DNA of 64,000 bases from Prevotella sp. tf2-5 (lineage in GTDB: Bacteria > Bacteroidota > Bacteroidia > Bacteroidales > Bacteroidaceae), in the NCBI RefSeq assembly GCF_900115435.1, contig NZ_FOWK01000009.1:62001-126000 (forward strand). Reading direction: 5' to 3'. Each line of letters starts with the position of its first letter. The first letter of the stretch is position 1. The position numbers and the translations under genes are program-made. Of this stretch, positions 20,041 to 30,023 are shown piece after piece. The notes beneath the pieces were generated by a model. The model had not been told where the DNA came from and did no database searches. It saw nothing but the letters and a program-made list of their open reading frames with translations.

Positions 20041-20075
20041 CATCTTACATCAGACATCTTACATCAGACATCTTA
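20041..20075. repeat. Alternating heptamer array between grpE and dnaJ
   Basis: catctta, catcaga, catctta, catcaga, catctta in exact 7-bp phase. The last unit contains the grpE stop codon. Confidence 0.75.
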
Positions 20076-20663
20076 CTGTCCTACTGCCACTTTGGCGTGG
20101 CGAATTACTTTTTCGTTTAACTGATAACCTGTCTGCAGACAGTCAATCACCTTGCCTTTCTTGTCGTCACCCATTCCAGGTACCATAGCGACAGCCTCAT
20201 GCAAGTCGGTATCGAAATCTGCATTCTCAGTCTCTATCTTCTTTACACCCAGTCCTTCGAGTGCCTTCATGAACTTATGATAGATGAGTTCCATCCCTTC
20301 ACGAAGCACGGCGGGGTCGTCTGTCTTCTCTCCATTCTCCATCGCACGCTCCATATCGTCGATGACGGGCAGGATGGCGCTGACAGCTTTCTCGCCGCCA
20401 TTCAGGATCAGTTCGGCCTTCTCTTTCAGGGTGCGCTTGCGGTAGTTGTCAAACTCAGCGGTCTTATAGAGTATCTGTGTCTTCAACTGCTCGATCTCCT
20501 CCTGTGCAGCCTCTAAAGGGTCTTTCTCCTCGGAGTTCTCGGAGTTCTCGGAGCTCTCGGAGCTCTCAGAGTTCTCGGAGTTCTCAGAGTTCTCGGAGTT
20601 CTCAGAGTTCTTTAAATTCTCAATCTCTTCCTCTTCCAGATGATTCTTTTCTTCTTCTTTCAT
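20073..20663 (-). CDS. grpE: Nucleotide exchange factor GrpE with an acidic ENS-repeat N-terminus
   Basis: 196 aa. DnaK nucleotide exchange factor. The long N-terminal helix (ELKTQILYKTAEFDNYRKRT) and the beta domain with HEAVAMVPG and GYQLNEKVIRHAKVAVGQ are typical. The first 60 or so residues are disordered and unusual: about nine tandem ENS/ESS triplets coded by a near-perfect 9-bp repeat. GrpE tails are often acidic, but this one looks like recent repeat growth. First gene of grpE-dnaJ-folC; no CIRCE element or hrcA was seen upstream. Confidence 0.95.
   Translation of the reverse strand: MKEEEKNHLEEEEIENLKNSENSENSENSENSESSESSENSENSEEKDPLEAAQEEIEQLKTQILYKTAEFDNYRKRTLKEKAELILNGGEKAVSAILPVIDDMERAMENGEKTDDPAVLREGMELIYHKFMKALEGLGVKKIETENADFDTDLHEAVAMVPGMGDDKKGKVIDCLQTGYQLNEKVIRHAKVAVGQ
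20532..20612 (-). repeat. Nine tandem 9-bp units coding (ENS)n in grpE
   Basis: Units are ggagttctc, agagttctc or ggagctctc in strict 9-bp phase; read on the minus strand they give Glu-Asn-Ser or Glu-Ser-Ser. The same unit occurs four times in an unrelated gene at 56937-56972. Confidence 0.9.
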
Positions 20664-20708
20664 AGCTTAATATTATTTATAGGTTATACAGCAAATTCCG
20701 TGCCATGA

Positions 20709-22407
<1,699 letters not shown>

Positions 22408-22468
22408 TAAAAATTGATATTGTTAGTTACATCCCTTACCAGTCCCATGACATATTTGCTTCTATATT

Positions 22469-22534
22469 CATTTAAAGCCTTTAATTAATTCGTTTGGAGG
22501 CTTTAATCACCTCGTTTGAAGCCTTTATTTATCG
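22469..22534. repeat. 22-bp-period array, three units
   Basis: Units begin at 22469, 22491 and 22513; shared core is approximately cgtttgnagnctttaat. Intergenic. Confidence 0.75.
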
Positions 22535-22551
22535 GCGTTTCAGCCACATCA

Positions 22552-22665
22552 GGTGATTTAAGTGATTCTATAATACACGAATTTATATATATAGCAAAAA
22601 TAATTATGGGGATAATTAATTTAGTAATATATAGATTTACAAAAAATACAATCACTTAAATCACT
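22552..22665. repeat. Inverted repeat around an AT-rich centre
   Basis: ggtgatttaagtgatt (22552-22567) and aatcacttaaatcact (22650-22665) pair at 15 of 16 positions, with 82 AT-rich bases between them. Confidence 0.7.
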
Positions 22666-22773
22666 TTTTTATTAAAAAAGCGATGCAAATCACTCATTAT
22701 CAACAAGTTTCGAAGTTTCTGCATTTATCGTTTTAGATGACCTCATAAATTAAAATCGGGACGATTCTTGCTC

Positions 22774-22805
22774 TGCTCACAAGGGGATTAGTTCCCATGT
22801 GAGCA
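22774..22805. repeat. REP-like palindrome, variant of the 26784/29796/29910 repeat
   Basis: tgctcaca and its complement tgtgagca flank an inner hairpin ggggattagttccc. Layout and outer arm match the three gggacagtccc-type repeats further on, but the inner arm differs. Confidence 0.55.
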
Positions 22806-22876
22806 CAGATCATGCGGATTCATATGTCACTTACCCGTCCTATGACATATTCTCACAATCCTCATGTGAGGTTTAC

Positions 22877-23290
22877 TTACGATTCCCTGATGAATACATA
22901 ATGGAATGAAGTTCCGTTGCTGGCAGTTCCATTCCACGTCATCTTATCGCCACTAATAGTTACTGTTACCACGAATGTGTCACCATTTTCACTCTTTGCT
23001 GTAATAGAGTTACCCTTTATGGTGTAAGTACCAGAATAGCCAAAAGTAGATGCTGTGGAAGTATATGTCCCATTATTATTAATTGTAATCTGTTTGCCCA
23101 CCATCAATCCATCAACTGAAGCACCACGAGCACTATCCGTACTCGAAGTACACATCCACGTGCCAACAGCTTTCGTTACCAGTTCATTTCCTCTAGACCC
23201 GTCATCTGAGTCATCACCACCGCATGATACCAACATCAGTGACATCATCACTACGATCATCAACTTACTCCAAATAGTTTCGTTCTTCAT
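22877..23290 (-). CDS. Small lipocalin-like lipoprotein
   Basis: 137 aa. Signal peptide with lipobox LMLVSCGGDD, followed by an Asp-rich tether, so probably exported beyond the inner membrane. The rest looks like a small beta-barrel: GTWMCTSSTDS at the start, alternating strands with NNNGTYTSTASTFGYSGTYTIKGNSI, then DKMTWNGTASNG. This pattern is common in lipocalin-like proteins of Bacteroidetes. Function unknown. It has its own promoter and stands alone. Confidence 0.75.
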   Translation of the reverse strand: MKNETIWSKLMIVVMMSLMLVSCGGDDSDDGSRGNELVTKAVGTWMCTSSTDSARGASVDGLMVGKQITINNNGTYTSTASTFGYSGTYTIKGNSITAKSENGDTFVVTVTISGDKMTWNGTASNGTSFHYVFIRES

Positions 23291-23324
23291 AGCTATAATT
23301 TTTTTTGAATTAAGTTTCTACCTG

Positions 23325-23356
23325 CAAAGATACGATTAAATTAGGAGAAAACCAAA
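23325..23356 (-). promoter_or_regulatory. Promoter of the lipocalin-like gene
   Basis: Minus-strand TATCTTTG (23325-23332) with TTTG (23353-23356) 20 bp upstream. Nearly the same sequence is used at phoH. Confidence 0.8.
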
Positions 23357-23377
23357 CTTTCTTCGCTTATTTTTCAA

Positions 23378-23515
23378 ATGCCAGGAACCAGTAACTATGG
23401 CATTTATAAGAAGTTGAGAGCTCAGTCTTCCTTTACTCGTCAATCAATGGCTAATACATGTCCTCGGTATGAACTGAATCAGGAACTTATGAATCATCCA
23501 CTTTCTGAACTATAG
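23378..23515 (+). other. Possible 45-aa open frame or gene remnant
   Basis: An ATG-initiated frame (MPGTSNYGIYKKLRAQSS to NHPLSEL) between two minus-strand genes. No promoter or family is recognised. It may be a remnant or chance. Confidence 0.2.
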
Positions 23516-23561
23516 AGAGAAGTATCAGAAATACCTATGTATAAATCTCAGAAGTCTGCAA

Positions 23562-26372
23562 TTATTCCTTATAATGATTCAAATAATCTTTCTTTGAGAT
23601 CATATTACTACACCCACTCCTATTTGGCTTATAATTAGTGCAACCTAAGAATGGATCACTGCCATTTTTACCCTGCTTGACAATCATATAGCCATCACGA
23701 CATTTATCACATTTCATAATTGGCAGAATACCACCTTTTAAGTCGTTTGTCATAAAGTCGCATATCTCTGGTTCGTTAGAACATATCCAAAGTTTTAATC
23801 CGTATGCTTTCTTATAACGTAATTGTAATGGATAGCCACAGATAGGACAACGCTTATCTATTGGATTCTTTGTTTCTTCCATTACAAGATCGCCATTGAC
23901 TGTAACATTAGGATAATCAAATAATATTTCCGTTACAAATTCTGATGGATGCTCTTGGGGAGTTACAATATAAACACGATTCTTTGTCCTTGTCAAAGCA
24001 ACATAGAATAATCTTCGCTCTTCTGCATACTCTATGGAATGGTCGTCTTTTATTACATATTTTAGTACTGGATCCTCTTCAACCTGTGAAGGAAAACCAT
24101 ATACTTCATTTCGAGCATTAATAATTATTACATTGTCATATCCCAATCCTTTAGCACGGTGAACCGTCATAAATTCTATTGGCTGATGTGGAAAAGCATT
24201 TGATATCACATTACCTGTTTTCTCATCATACATAAAATCTGCTGATTTTCCTAAATTATACGCATCAAAGCCATATCTTCCTAGAAGTAATATAGAAGAT
24301 TGAGGATTCTCTATAACAATCTGTTTAATAATGTTCTCTACTGTTTTTCCTATTAAAAAATACTTACCTCCTTTACCTTCGTATTCCTGTCTAGGAACTT
24401 CCTCTGTATATGTTTCTATCACAATCGGATTTTGAATGTGTTTGGAAGAAATAAGAGCCTTTTTTATTTGAGATGAGTTCTTTTGGATAAAACCACCAGC
24501 AATATCTATGACTTCCTGAGCATTTCGATATGTTTTTGTGATACTTAATTCCAGTCCATATCCAAATGTCTCTTTAAAATGAGTAAATAAAGTAATGTCT
24601 GATCCTGCATACGCATAAATAGATTGCCAATCATCACCCACAGCAATTATCTTTGCATTGCAAAGTTTGCTCAATTCTTTTGTCAGGTTAAAACGTTGTC
24701 GGGAAATATCTTGATATTCATCCACTATTATGTATTTGAAATCGAGTTTTTTCCCCTTTATTTGCTCTTCCTTGATAATTTTTGTCGAGTCATTGATCAT
24801 GTCCTCAAAGTCAACGGCATTTTTTTCTTTTAGTCTTTTAGCATACTCATGATAGCATTGTTCGCATACGTCTAAAAACAATTTTGTCCTAACATTCGAA
24901 GAACGAGATTTAAAGCGATAGAATTCATCAACCGTGTATCCATTAGTTTTAAAATTCTGAATAAAAGTACAGATTAATTTTACCAATTTAGCTATATACC
25001 TGTTTTCTTCTGTACTTATTATTTTATCAAAGACTTCTCTTGAAGGCCTTGGGACAAGAGAGAATCCATGATCAATCAGTAATTCTTTCAGATGTTCTAA
25101 CACATCTCTTCCATCGTTATACTTTGAATATGTGTAAATTAAATCTGTATGATGTGTCTGATGTAAGGCTATTTTATCTTTTATTGCCCTATTGTATTTA
25201 TCTAATTCTTCTTGCGTATATCTATTATTCCGCCCATCTTCAGTGATACCAAAGTGTTCAATATAGGCAACTTTTTCACCTTGCGTTATAGTAAAATCTG
25301 GAGTGTACGGTTTGTGAGAACGTAAAATGTTGTATGGATAAGGTTTTTCATATACATACTCTATGTTGTTCATGAAAAGAAAATTAGCAATACGAACCTC
25401 TTGAGAAGAACGTAATGTTTCACGAACAATACTAACACACCTACCTGTTCTTTGGCTGATTATCTTTTCCGTGTACTCATCTATACTACCTTTCATTGTA
25501 GAAAAGTCTGCCTTTACCACATAATTAAAAAACGCATTAAGATCATCTCCTTCATAAGGAGCATCAAAATAGCTACCAAAAAATAGAATTAGTTTATCAA
25601 CCAGCTCCGGATTCTCTAATATGTTCCCTTTTAGATAATTGCTGACTACATTAAACATAAAGCCACCATCAACAACTAACTTCCTTTCTTCTTCTTGTCT
25701 ACGAACTATAGCGTATCCTGTTTTATGGAATGTAGTTACAGGACAGTCTATTTTCAGCGCTTTGTTAATCTTTGAACGCAATTCCCCAACAGCTTTGTTT
25801 GTAAAAGAGATAACTAGGATTTGTTCAGGAAGTATATGTTTCTTTTCAACTAGATATTTAACCTTTGCAGCTACAGTGGTAGTCTTACCAGCACCTGCAC
25901 CAGCAATAACCAATGTGTAATCTTCATCTGAGAGCACAACTTTTCTCTGTTCATCATCCAGAAGGACATTGGGGTCTACTCTTTTAAGAATATTATCTAA
26001 ATACTCTTTTTCAGAAATGAGATGAGATGAGACGAATTTGTCGTTATGCTCTTTAATAGTAGTTGAGCTATTTTTATTCAGCAAATCTCCATATGTAGCA
26101 ATAAAGTCGTCTATTCGCTTTGTTTCCACATGATTTTGTGAACAATAATAATCTAAAGTTTTTGAGTTCTTTAAAGTACAGAAATGATTATAAATATCAA
26201 AATTTTCTTCCAACAGGAACTGATAGTCTCTTCTTGCAAGAAATGAATTTTTATCTAATAGACTCTTCAGGTTGTTTTCAAATTTAGCAAGTTTCATTAA
26301 TTCTGGAATACTCTCTATCCCAGAATTATTTCTTATGTGTTTAAATCCAAAAAGTTTGTCAAGTAAAGACAT
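23562..26372 (-). CDS. UvrD/HelD-like superfamily 1 helicase with nuclease-like insert and C-terminal zinc ribbons
   Basis: 936 aa from the ATG at 26372 (MSLLDKLFGFKHI); a frame 25 codons longer lacks support. Walker A VIAGAGAGKTTTVAAK near residue 154; motif II IIVDEYQDIS; motif III VGDDWQSIYAYAGSD; motif V MTVHRAKGLGYD; motif VI RRLFYVALTRTKNRVY. Between motifs I and II lies an insert (residues about 340-420) with KPYTPDFTI and VAYIEHFGI, like the PD-(D/E)xK-type element of helicase IV proteins. The end has two cysteine clusters, CPICGYPLQL...ICSNEPEIC and CDKCRDGYM...GCTNYKPNRSGC, as in topoisomerase zinc ribbons. Probably 3'-5' DNA unwinding in repair or defence. The gene is far more AT-rich than its neighbours, which suggests transfer. 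Confidence 0.88.
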   Translation of the reverse strand: MSLLDKLFGFKHIRNNSGIESIPELMKLAKFENNLKSLLDKNSFLARRDYQFLLEENFDIYNHFCTLKNSKTLDYYCSQNHVETKRIDDFIATYGDLLNKNSSTTIKEHNDKFVSSHLISEKEYLDNILKRVDPNVLLDDEQRKVVLSDEDYTLVIAGAGAGKTTTVAAKVKYLVEKKHILPEQILVISFTNKAVGELRSKINKALKIDCPVTTFHKTGYAIVRRQEEERKLVVDGGFMFNVVSNYLKGNILENPELVDKLILFFGSYFDAPYEGDDLNAFFNYVVKADFSTMKGSIDEYTEKIISQRTGRCVSIVRETLRSSQEVRIANFLFMNNIEYVYEKPYPYNILRSHKPYTPDFTITQGEKVAYIEHFGITEDGRNNRYTQEELDKYNRAIKDKIALHQTHHTDLIYTYSKYNDGRDVLEHLKELLIDHGFSLVPRPSREVFDKIISTEENRYIAKLVKLICTFIQNFKTNGYTVDEFYRFKSRSSNVRTKLFLDVCEQCYHEYAKRLKEKNAVDFEDMINDSTKIIKEEQIKGKKLDFKYIIVDEYQDISRQRFNLTKELSKLCNAKIIAVGDDWQSIYAYAGSDITLFTHFKETFGYGLELSITKTYRNAQEVIDIAGGFIQKNSSQIKKALISSKHIQNPIVIETYTEEVPRQEYEGKGGKYFLIGKTVENIIKQIVIENPQSSILLLGRYGFDAYNLGKSADFMYDEKTGNVISNAFPHQPIEFMTVHRAKGLGYDNVIIINARNEVYGFPSQVEEDPVLKYVIKDDHSIEYAEERRLFYVALTRTKNRVYIVTPQEHPSEFVTEILFDYPNVTVNGDLVMEETKNPIDKRCPICGYPLQLRYKKAYGLKLWICSNEPEICDFMTNDLKGGILPIMKCDKCRDGYMIVKQGKNGSDPFLGCTNYKPNRSGCSNMISKKDYLNHYKE

Positions 26373-26556
26373 TCGATTTTCATTTGAATGCAAAAATAGC
26401 ATATTCCTTTGAAAATTCCAAATAATTACAACTTTTATTGCATTCAAAATTAATAAATGTCATATTGATTATGCCAGTCGTCTCTCCAACAAAAACAAAA
26501 ACCCTGCTATTCCTGCTACAATGTGGTTGAGATGCCGATGTATAAAGGGCGGAGCC

Positions 26557-26586
26557 TGTAGCACGATTGGGATTTATCGTGCTACA
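26557..26586. terminator. 11-bp perfect hairpin
   Basis: tgtagcacgat, 8-nt loop, then the exact complement. No T-tract follows directly. It could end transcription of the minus-strand operon at 26784, but its units are part of the local repeats. Confidence 0.4.
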
Positions 26587-26634
26587 ATGGTGCTACAATC
26601 CCACTACCTGACAGCGACTGTTTTTTGAGCGGTT

Positions 26635-26704
26635 TGCTTTCGGCTATAGGCGTTCAGTTGTTTGGCTGGAGCCGTTCAGTCGTTTGGCTATAGCCGAACG
26701 GTTG
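26635..26704. repeat. 22-bp-period array, three units plus a fragment
   Basis: Units begin at 26635, 26657, 26679 and 26701; shared core is like tttggctatagccgttca, itself partly palindromic. Confidence 0.75.
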
Positions 26705-26780
26705 AAAGAGCGTACCTAACTCCCTCGAAGGTAGGCACTAACACCCCATTACCAGTAACCTTTTACCCTTACGCAAGGCA

Positions 26781-27824
26781 TCAGGAGCACAAAGGGACAG
26801 TCCCCCTGTGAGCATGTTGTACCAAGGAACGGAGCTTCTCGAATACGCGGCGGACGTCTGCCGTGCTTTCGGATTCTTTTTCCTTCACCCATCGTTCCTG
26901 CACTTCGCTCTGACGGACGTTGGTGACGAAATCGGACACTTCCTCGTGCGTGAGGCGGCGTACGGTGCAGCCTTCATTGCTCAGTTGCTGAAGCATCTGC
27001 TCGTAACTCTCATCCATCGTCTTGCCCATCGCCTTGTAGGTCTTGCTTGCCGCACGCTCGATGGCTCGCTTGTCCTTCGGGGGCAGGGCATTCCATCGGT
27101 CGAGGTTCATCGCCACTAAATAGATGTGCCCTAACCAAAGTTCCTGCGACACCAACAGGTGAGGGGCGGCACGGTGGGCACCGATGTCCCATCCGCTGTC
27201 TATGTTCACCATGATGCCGTCGATGGCTCCGGAGCGCAGCGAATCGGAAACTCGCTCTCCCCAGGGGATGCGTTTGTTCGTTGCTCCTGCATTCTCCAGA
27301 TAACTGATGTGCCAGAAACTGGCAGTTCGCCACGTCTGCTCTTTCAGCGCATTGAGGTCTGCCATCGGCTCTCGGCTATAGAAGCCCACGGGATAGCCCG
27401 TAGCTACGAGCACGGGGTGGATGCCCGCATGGTGCAGCTCCTCTGTCAGTTCGGGAATCGTCTTGTAGGCTTTGCGGATAAGTGCGACCTGTGCCTCGCC
27501 CGAGGGTCCTGCCAGGAAACTCTTGAACAACTGGTGGAGTGGCATCCGCTGGCTATCGTATTCGGGTACTACCGTAGCCATGTCGGCTTTCGTGCCTTCG
27601 CGCACCGTCTCGTAGGCATCATAGCTCGATGAAAGTTCGCCGTTCCAATGGTGGTCAATGCGGATGCGCCCCTTGCTTTCCTGCTCTACAAGGCGGAAGA
27701 ACTGCCGAGTTACCTGCGTCCGCATGTTGCCCATCGGCTCGTGGTCTGTGAAAGTCAGCGTCTGCGCTCCCACGAACATCGGGACGCAAAGCATCATTAG
27801 AAATATAATTTTATTCAAATCCAT
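26781..27824 (-). CDS. TRAP transporter solute-binding protein (DctP family), orphan
   Basis: 347 aa with a signal peptide ending near FVGAQ. DctP fold: EPMGNMRTQVTRQFFRLVEQ, RIRIDHHWNGELSSS, TKADMATVVPEYDSQ, and the substrate-binding Arg region WRTASFWHISYLENAGA. It would bind an organic acid in the periplasm. No DctQ/DctM membrane subunit is in the window, so it may have another partner or role. Its last 10 or so residues (AHRGTVPLCS) are coded by a dispersed palindromic repeat, so the natural C-terminus was probably replaced. Last gene of a four-gene operon, 16 bp after the aspartyl protease. Confidence 0.85.
   Translation of the reverse strand: MDLNKIIFLMMLCVPMFVGAQTLTFTDHEPMGNMRTQVTRQFFRLVEQESKGRIRIDHHWNGELSSSYDAYETVREGTKADMATVVPEYDSQRMPLHQLFKSFLAGPSGEAQVALIRKAYKTIPELTEELHHAGIHPVLVATGYPVGFYSREPMADLNALKEQTWRTASFWHISYLENAGATNKRIPWGERVSDSLRSGAIDGIMVNIDSGWDIGAHRAAPHLLVSQELWLGHIYLVAMNLDRWNALPPKDKRAIERAASKTYKAMGKTMDESYEQMLQQLSNEGCTVRRLTHEEVSDFVTNVRQSEVQERWVKEKESESTADVRRVFEKLRSLVQHAHRGTVPLCS
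26784..26814. repeat. 31-bp palindromic repeat, copy 1, overlapping the dctP-like 3' end
   Basis: A 31-bp repeat starting ggagcacaaagggacag and ending cctgtgagca; its core gggac-a-gtccc is palindromic. Identical copies are at 29796 and 29910. Confidence 0.9.
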
Positions 27825-27840
27825 CTTTATAAATAGGAAT

Positions 27841-28659
27841 TTACTTGTCTAAAACGACCTCTAAAGTTTGACGCTTATAATTTAATACAACTGCGTTACC
27901 TCCGAACGAATATGCATTCAGTACCCCATCGTCATGCTGACCATTAAAGAAATCATGAGTAAATTCATACTTGCCTATTTTGAAGTGAACATTTCTGGTC
28001 AGTTCGGCTTCCACCATTTGTAGGCTGTGTATCTCGTCCGCACTTTCTTTTCTGACGGTTTCCGTTGGCCCTGCATCAAAGCCTTTGGGAAATTTACAGT
28101 GTCTACTCCCTGTATCAAAGAGGAAACTAAGCTTATCTTTTCCAATGACACCTTTAAGTCTAATTGCATTCACATGCTTTTTTTTAGGGTAATAATTCCA
28201 GTGAATGACAGTTCCTGTTGGTTTCCGTTTGGTGTCACATAGCTCAACAGAATTGTTTTTCAAATCAAATTTCCAGACTCCTTTTATAAGGATATTCCCA
28301 CCTATGATGAACCGTGGAGCATAGTCTAAAAACTTTCCCGACAAATCCATTACCATGCAATACACTTTGCGATAAGTAATACCGCAAAAACTCAAAGAGT
28401 CAAGAACAATGTAGTTCCTTTTCTTTCTGTATCCTAGTTTGTTATATTCATTTTCCTTAATGTTGAAGGTTTCTGTGGCATAAGCAGAATCAATGACACA
28501 AAATGAGCATCCTGTATCCACCATGGATTTTACTGACTGTGTTTGTGCTCCTCTTGATAAAGATATGTTACTGTATATCCATGATTCAACAAACTTCACC
28601 TGTGGCATTGCCCTCAGACAGGACATAATGCAAAACACCAATACCAAAAGATATTTCAT
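27841..28659 (-). CDS. Secreted retropepsin-like aspartyl protease with two DTG motifs
   Basis: 272 aa with a signal peptide (MKYLLVLVFCIMSCLRA). Two aspartyl-protease-like halves: SMVDTGCSFCVIDS near residue 46 and LSFLFDTGSRHCKF near residue 170. Retropepsin-type proteins usually have one DTG per chain and dimerise, so this looks like a fused pair forming one active site, as in pepsins. GGN and related strands (IIGGNILIKG, FGGNAVVL) fit the flap and closing regions. Substrate unknown. In an operon between the O-acetyltransferase (16 bp) and the DctP-like gene (16 bp). Confidence 0.75.
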   Translation of the reverse strand: MKYLLVLVFCIMSCLRAMPQVKFVESWIYSNISLSRGAQTQSVKSMVDTGCSFCVIDSAYATETFNIKENEYNKLGYRKKRNYIVLDSLSFCGITYRKVYCMVMDLSGKFLDYAPRFIIGGNILIKGVWKFDLKNNSVELCDTKRKPTGTVIHWNYYPKKKHVNAIRLKGVIGKDKLSFLFDTGSRHCKFPKGFDAGPTETVRKESADEIHSLQMVEAELTRNVHFKIGKYEFTHDFFNGQHDDGVLNAYSFGGNAVVLNYKRQTLEVVLDK

Positions 28660-28675
28660 ATTGCTAAATTCCGAT

Positions 28676-29254
28676 TTATCTGTCTTTTATCTCTATCTTT
28701 TTTATCACCTTGGCTGGCACACCGCCAACAATCGTATTCGGTTCAACATCTTTTGTCACGACAGCACCTGCAGCTACTACGGCACCATCACCGATAGTAA
28801 CGCCTGCAAGCACAGTGGCATTGGCTCCAATCCAGACGTTCTTGCCGATGTGGATAGGGGCATAGCTCATACTCTGGCGGTTGGCTGGATTGAGATCATG
28901 GTTGATGGTAGCCAGCACGACGTTGTGACCGATGAGTGCACCTTCGTCAATGGTGATACCACCCTGATCCTGAAACTTGCAGCCCATGTTGATGAAGACC
29001 CGCTCGCCAACGACAGTGTTCTTACCGCAGTCGGTATGGAATGGTGGAAACACGCCTACCGACTTGGGGACCTCACGTCCCCAAAGCTGTTCCAACAAAT
29101 CGTGCAACTGCTCTGGAGTATGATACTTTCCGTTAATCTCAGCCGTTATCTGCAAAGCCTCTTGTGACAGCTTATGAAACATCATGTGGACTTCACCGCC
29201 TCCAATGACGGGTTTGCCCGATGCCATGTAATCACGAAATTCTTGTATTGTCAT
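28676..29254 (-). CDS. Sugar O-acetyltransferase, LacA/Maa type
   Basis: 192 aa. Left-handed beta-helix of hexapeptide repeats: [54 protein letters not shown]. The N-terminal helical part and the catalytic His region ([10 protein letters not shown]) match maltose/galactoside acetyltransferases, which move acetyl from acetyl-CoA to a sugar. Forms trimers in known members. The real acceptor is unknown. 12 bp after the MmcQ-like gene. Confidence 0.9.
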   Translation of the reverse strand: MTIQEFRDYMASGKPVIGGGEVHMMFHKLSQEALQITAEINGKYHTPEQLHDLLEQLWGREVPKSVGVFPPFHTDCGKNTVVGERVFINMGCKFQDQGGITIDEGALIGHNVVLATINHDLNPANRQSMSYAPIHIGKNVWIGANATVLAGVTIGDGAVVAAGAVVTKDVEPNTIVGGVPAKVIKKIEIKDR

Positions 29255-29266
29255 TGTTCTTTATTT

Positions 29267-29653
29267 TCATTTTGCTACTTCTAAATCTATATACTTCGCC
29301 CGAATAGCCTTTGGAAGTTTCGATGCAATGAGTTGGTATGACTCTTTAATCAACCCTTCTACTATTGCTTCGTCCATTTCTTCGTAATAAACGTCGCTCC
29401 AGTGCGTCTTGTTCCAATGGTAGGCTGGCGTCACGGCAGAGAATTGTTCTCTAAGTTCGATATTCCTGTTTGGTGACAGTTTCAAGGCAATTCTTGAAAC
29501 TCCGTCCTTCATATCATACCTGCCACCGCCTAACCATAGGCAGACGAATATCTTTCCTTCCAAGCGGAAATTAAGGATGTCTTCACCAAACGCCTGGTCT
29601 TCGGTCACTCCTGGGAGTGACAACGTGTACTCTCTGATCTGCTCAATGTTCAT
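29267..29653 (-). CDS. MmcQ/YjbR family protein
   Basis: 128 aa. Starts MNIEQIREYTLSLPGVTEDQAFGEDILNFR and has the MmcQ/YjbR pattern WNKTHWSDVYYEEMDE and a C-terminal helix. The fold (CyaY-like) is seen in small DNA-binding or regulatory proteins; the molecular role is not settled. First gene of the operon that runs to the DctP-like gene; minus-strand TACCTTTG at 29676-29683 is a likely -7 box. Confidence 0.85.
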   Translation of the reverse strand: MNIEQIREYTLSLPGVTEDQAFGEDILNFRLEGKIFVCLWLGGGRYDMKDGVSRIALKLSPNRNIELREQFSAVTPAYHWNKTHWSDVYYEEMDEAIVEGLIKESYQLIASKLPKAIRAKYIDLEVAK

Positions 29654-29795
29654 ACCGACATACTTGTTTCGGGTACAAAGGTACTGCTTTTTTTCCGCAT
29701 TACTTTTATTTTGTTACTATTTCTAATTATTTTGAGTATTACGAATCTAACAGGTGCTCTCCAAGTTTCATTGTCAACCCAAGTTTGCATATATG

Positions 29796-30023
29796 GGAGC
29801 ACAAAGGGACAGTCCCCCTGTGAGCAGGGAAAGACATTAGGCAATATTTTGAACAGAATCCTAATGGCGTGGAAATAATGATATTAAAAGGAAGTCGACA
29901 AATAATTATGGAGCACAAAGGGACAGTCCCCCTGTGAGCAGGGAAAGACATTAGGCAATATTTTGAACAGAATCCTAATGGCGTGGAAATAATGATATTA
30001 AAAGGAAGTCGACAAATAATTAT
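29796..30023. repeat. Perfect 114-bp tandem duplication, each unit opening with the 31-bp palindromic repeat
   Basis: Unit 1 is 29796-29909, unit 2 is 29910-30023; I find no difference between them. Each begins with the same 31 bp as at 26784-26814. 114 bp is 38 codons, so the frame of the remnant is kept. Confidence 0.92.

Larger units (their letters stand above)
22408..22876. other. Gene-free accessory intergenic region
   Basis: No convincing gene. It holds a 22-bp-period array (22469-22534), a 16-bp inverted repeat around an AT-rich centre (22552-22567 and 22650-22665), a palindromic REP-like element (22774-22805), and a 23-bp near-direct repeat (22435-22457 and 22830-22852, cttacc..gtcc.atgacatatt). 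Confidence 0.7.
26373..26783. other. Gene-free region upstream of the helicase
   Basis: No gene seen. It holds repeated tgctacaat motifs at 26514, 26580 and 26591 (spacings 66 and 11 bp), a strong hairpin (26557-26586) and a 22-bp-period array (26635-26704). Confidence 0.7.
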
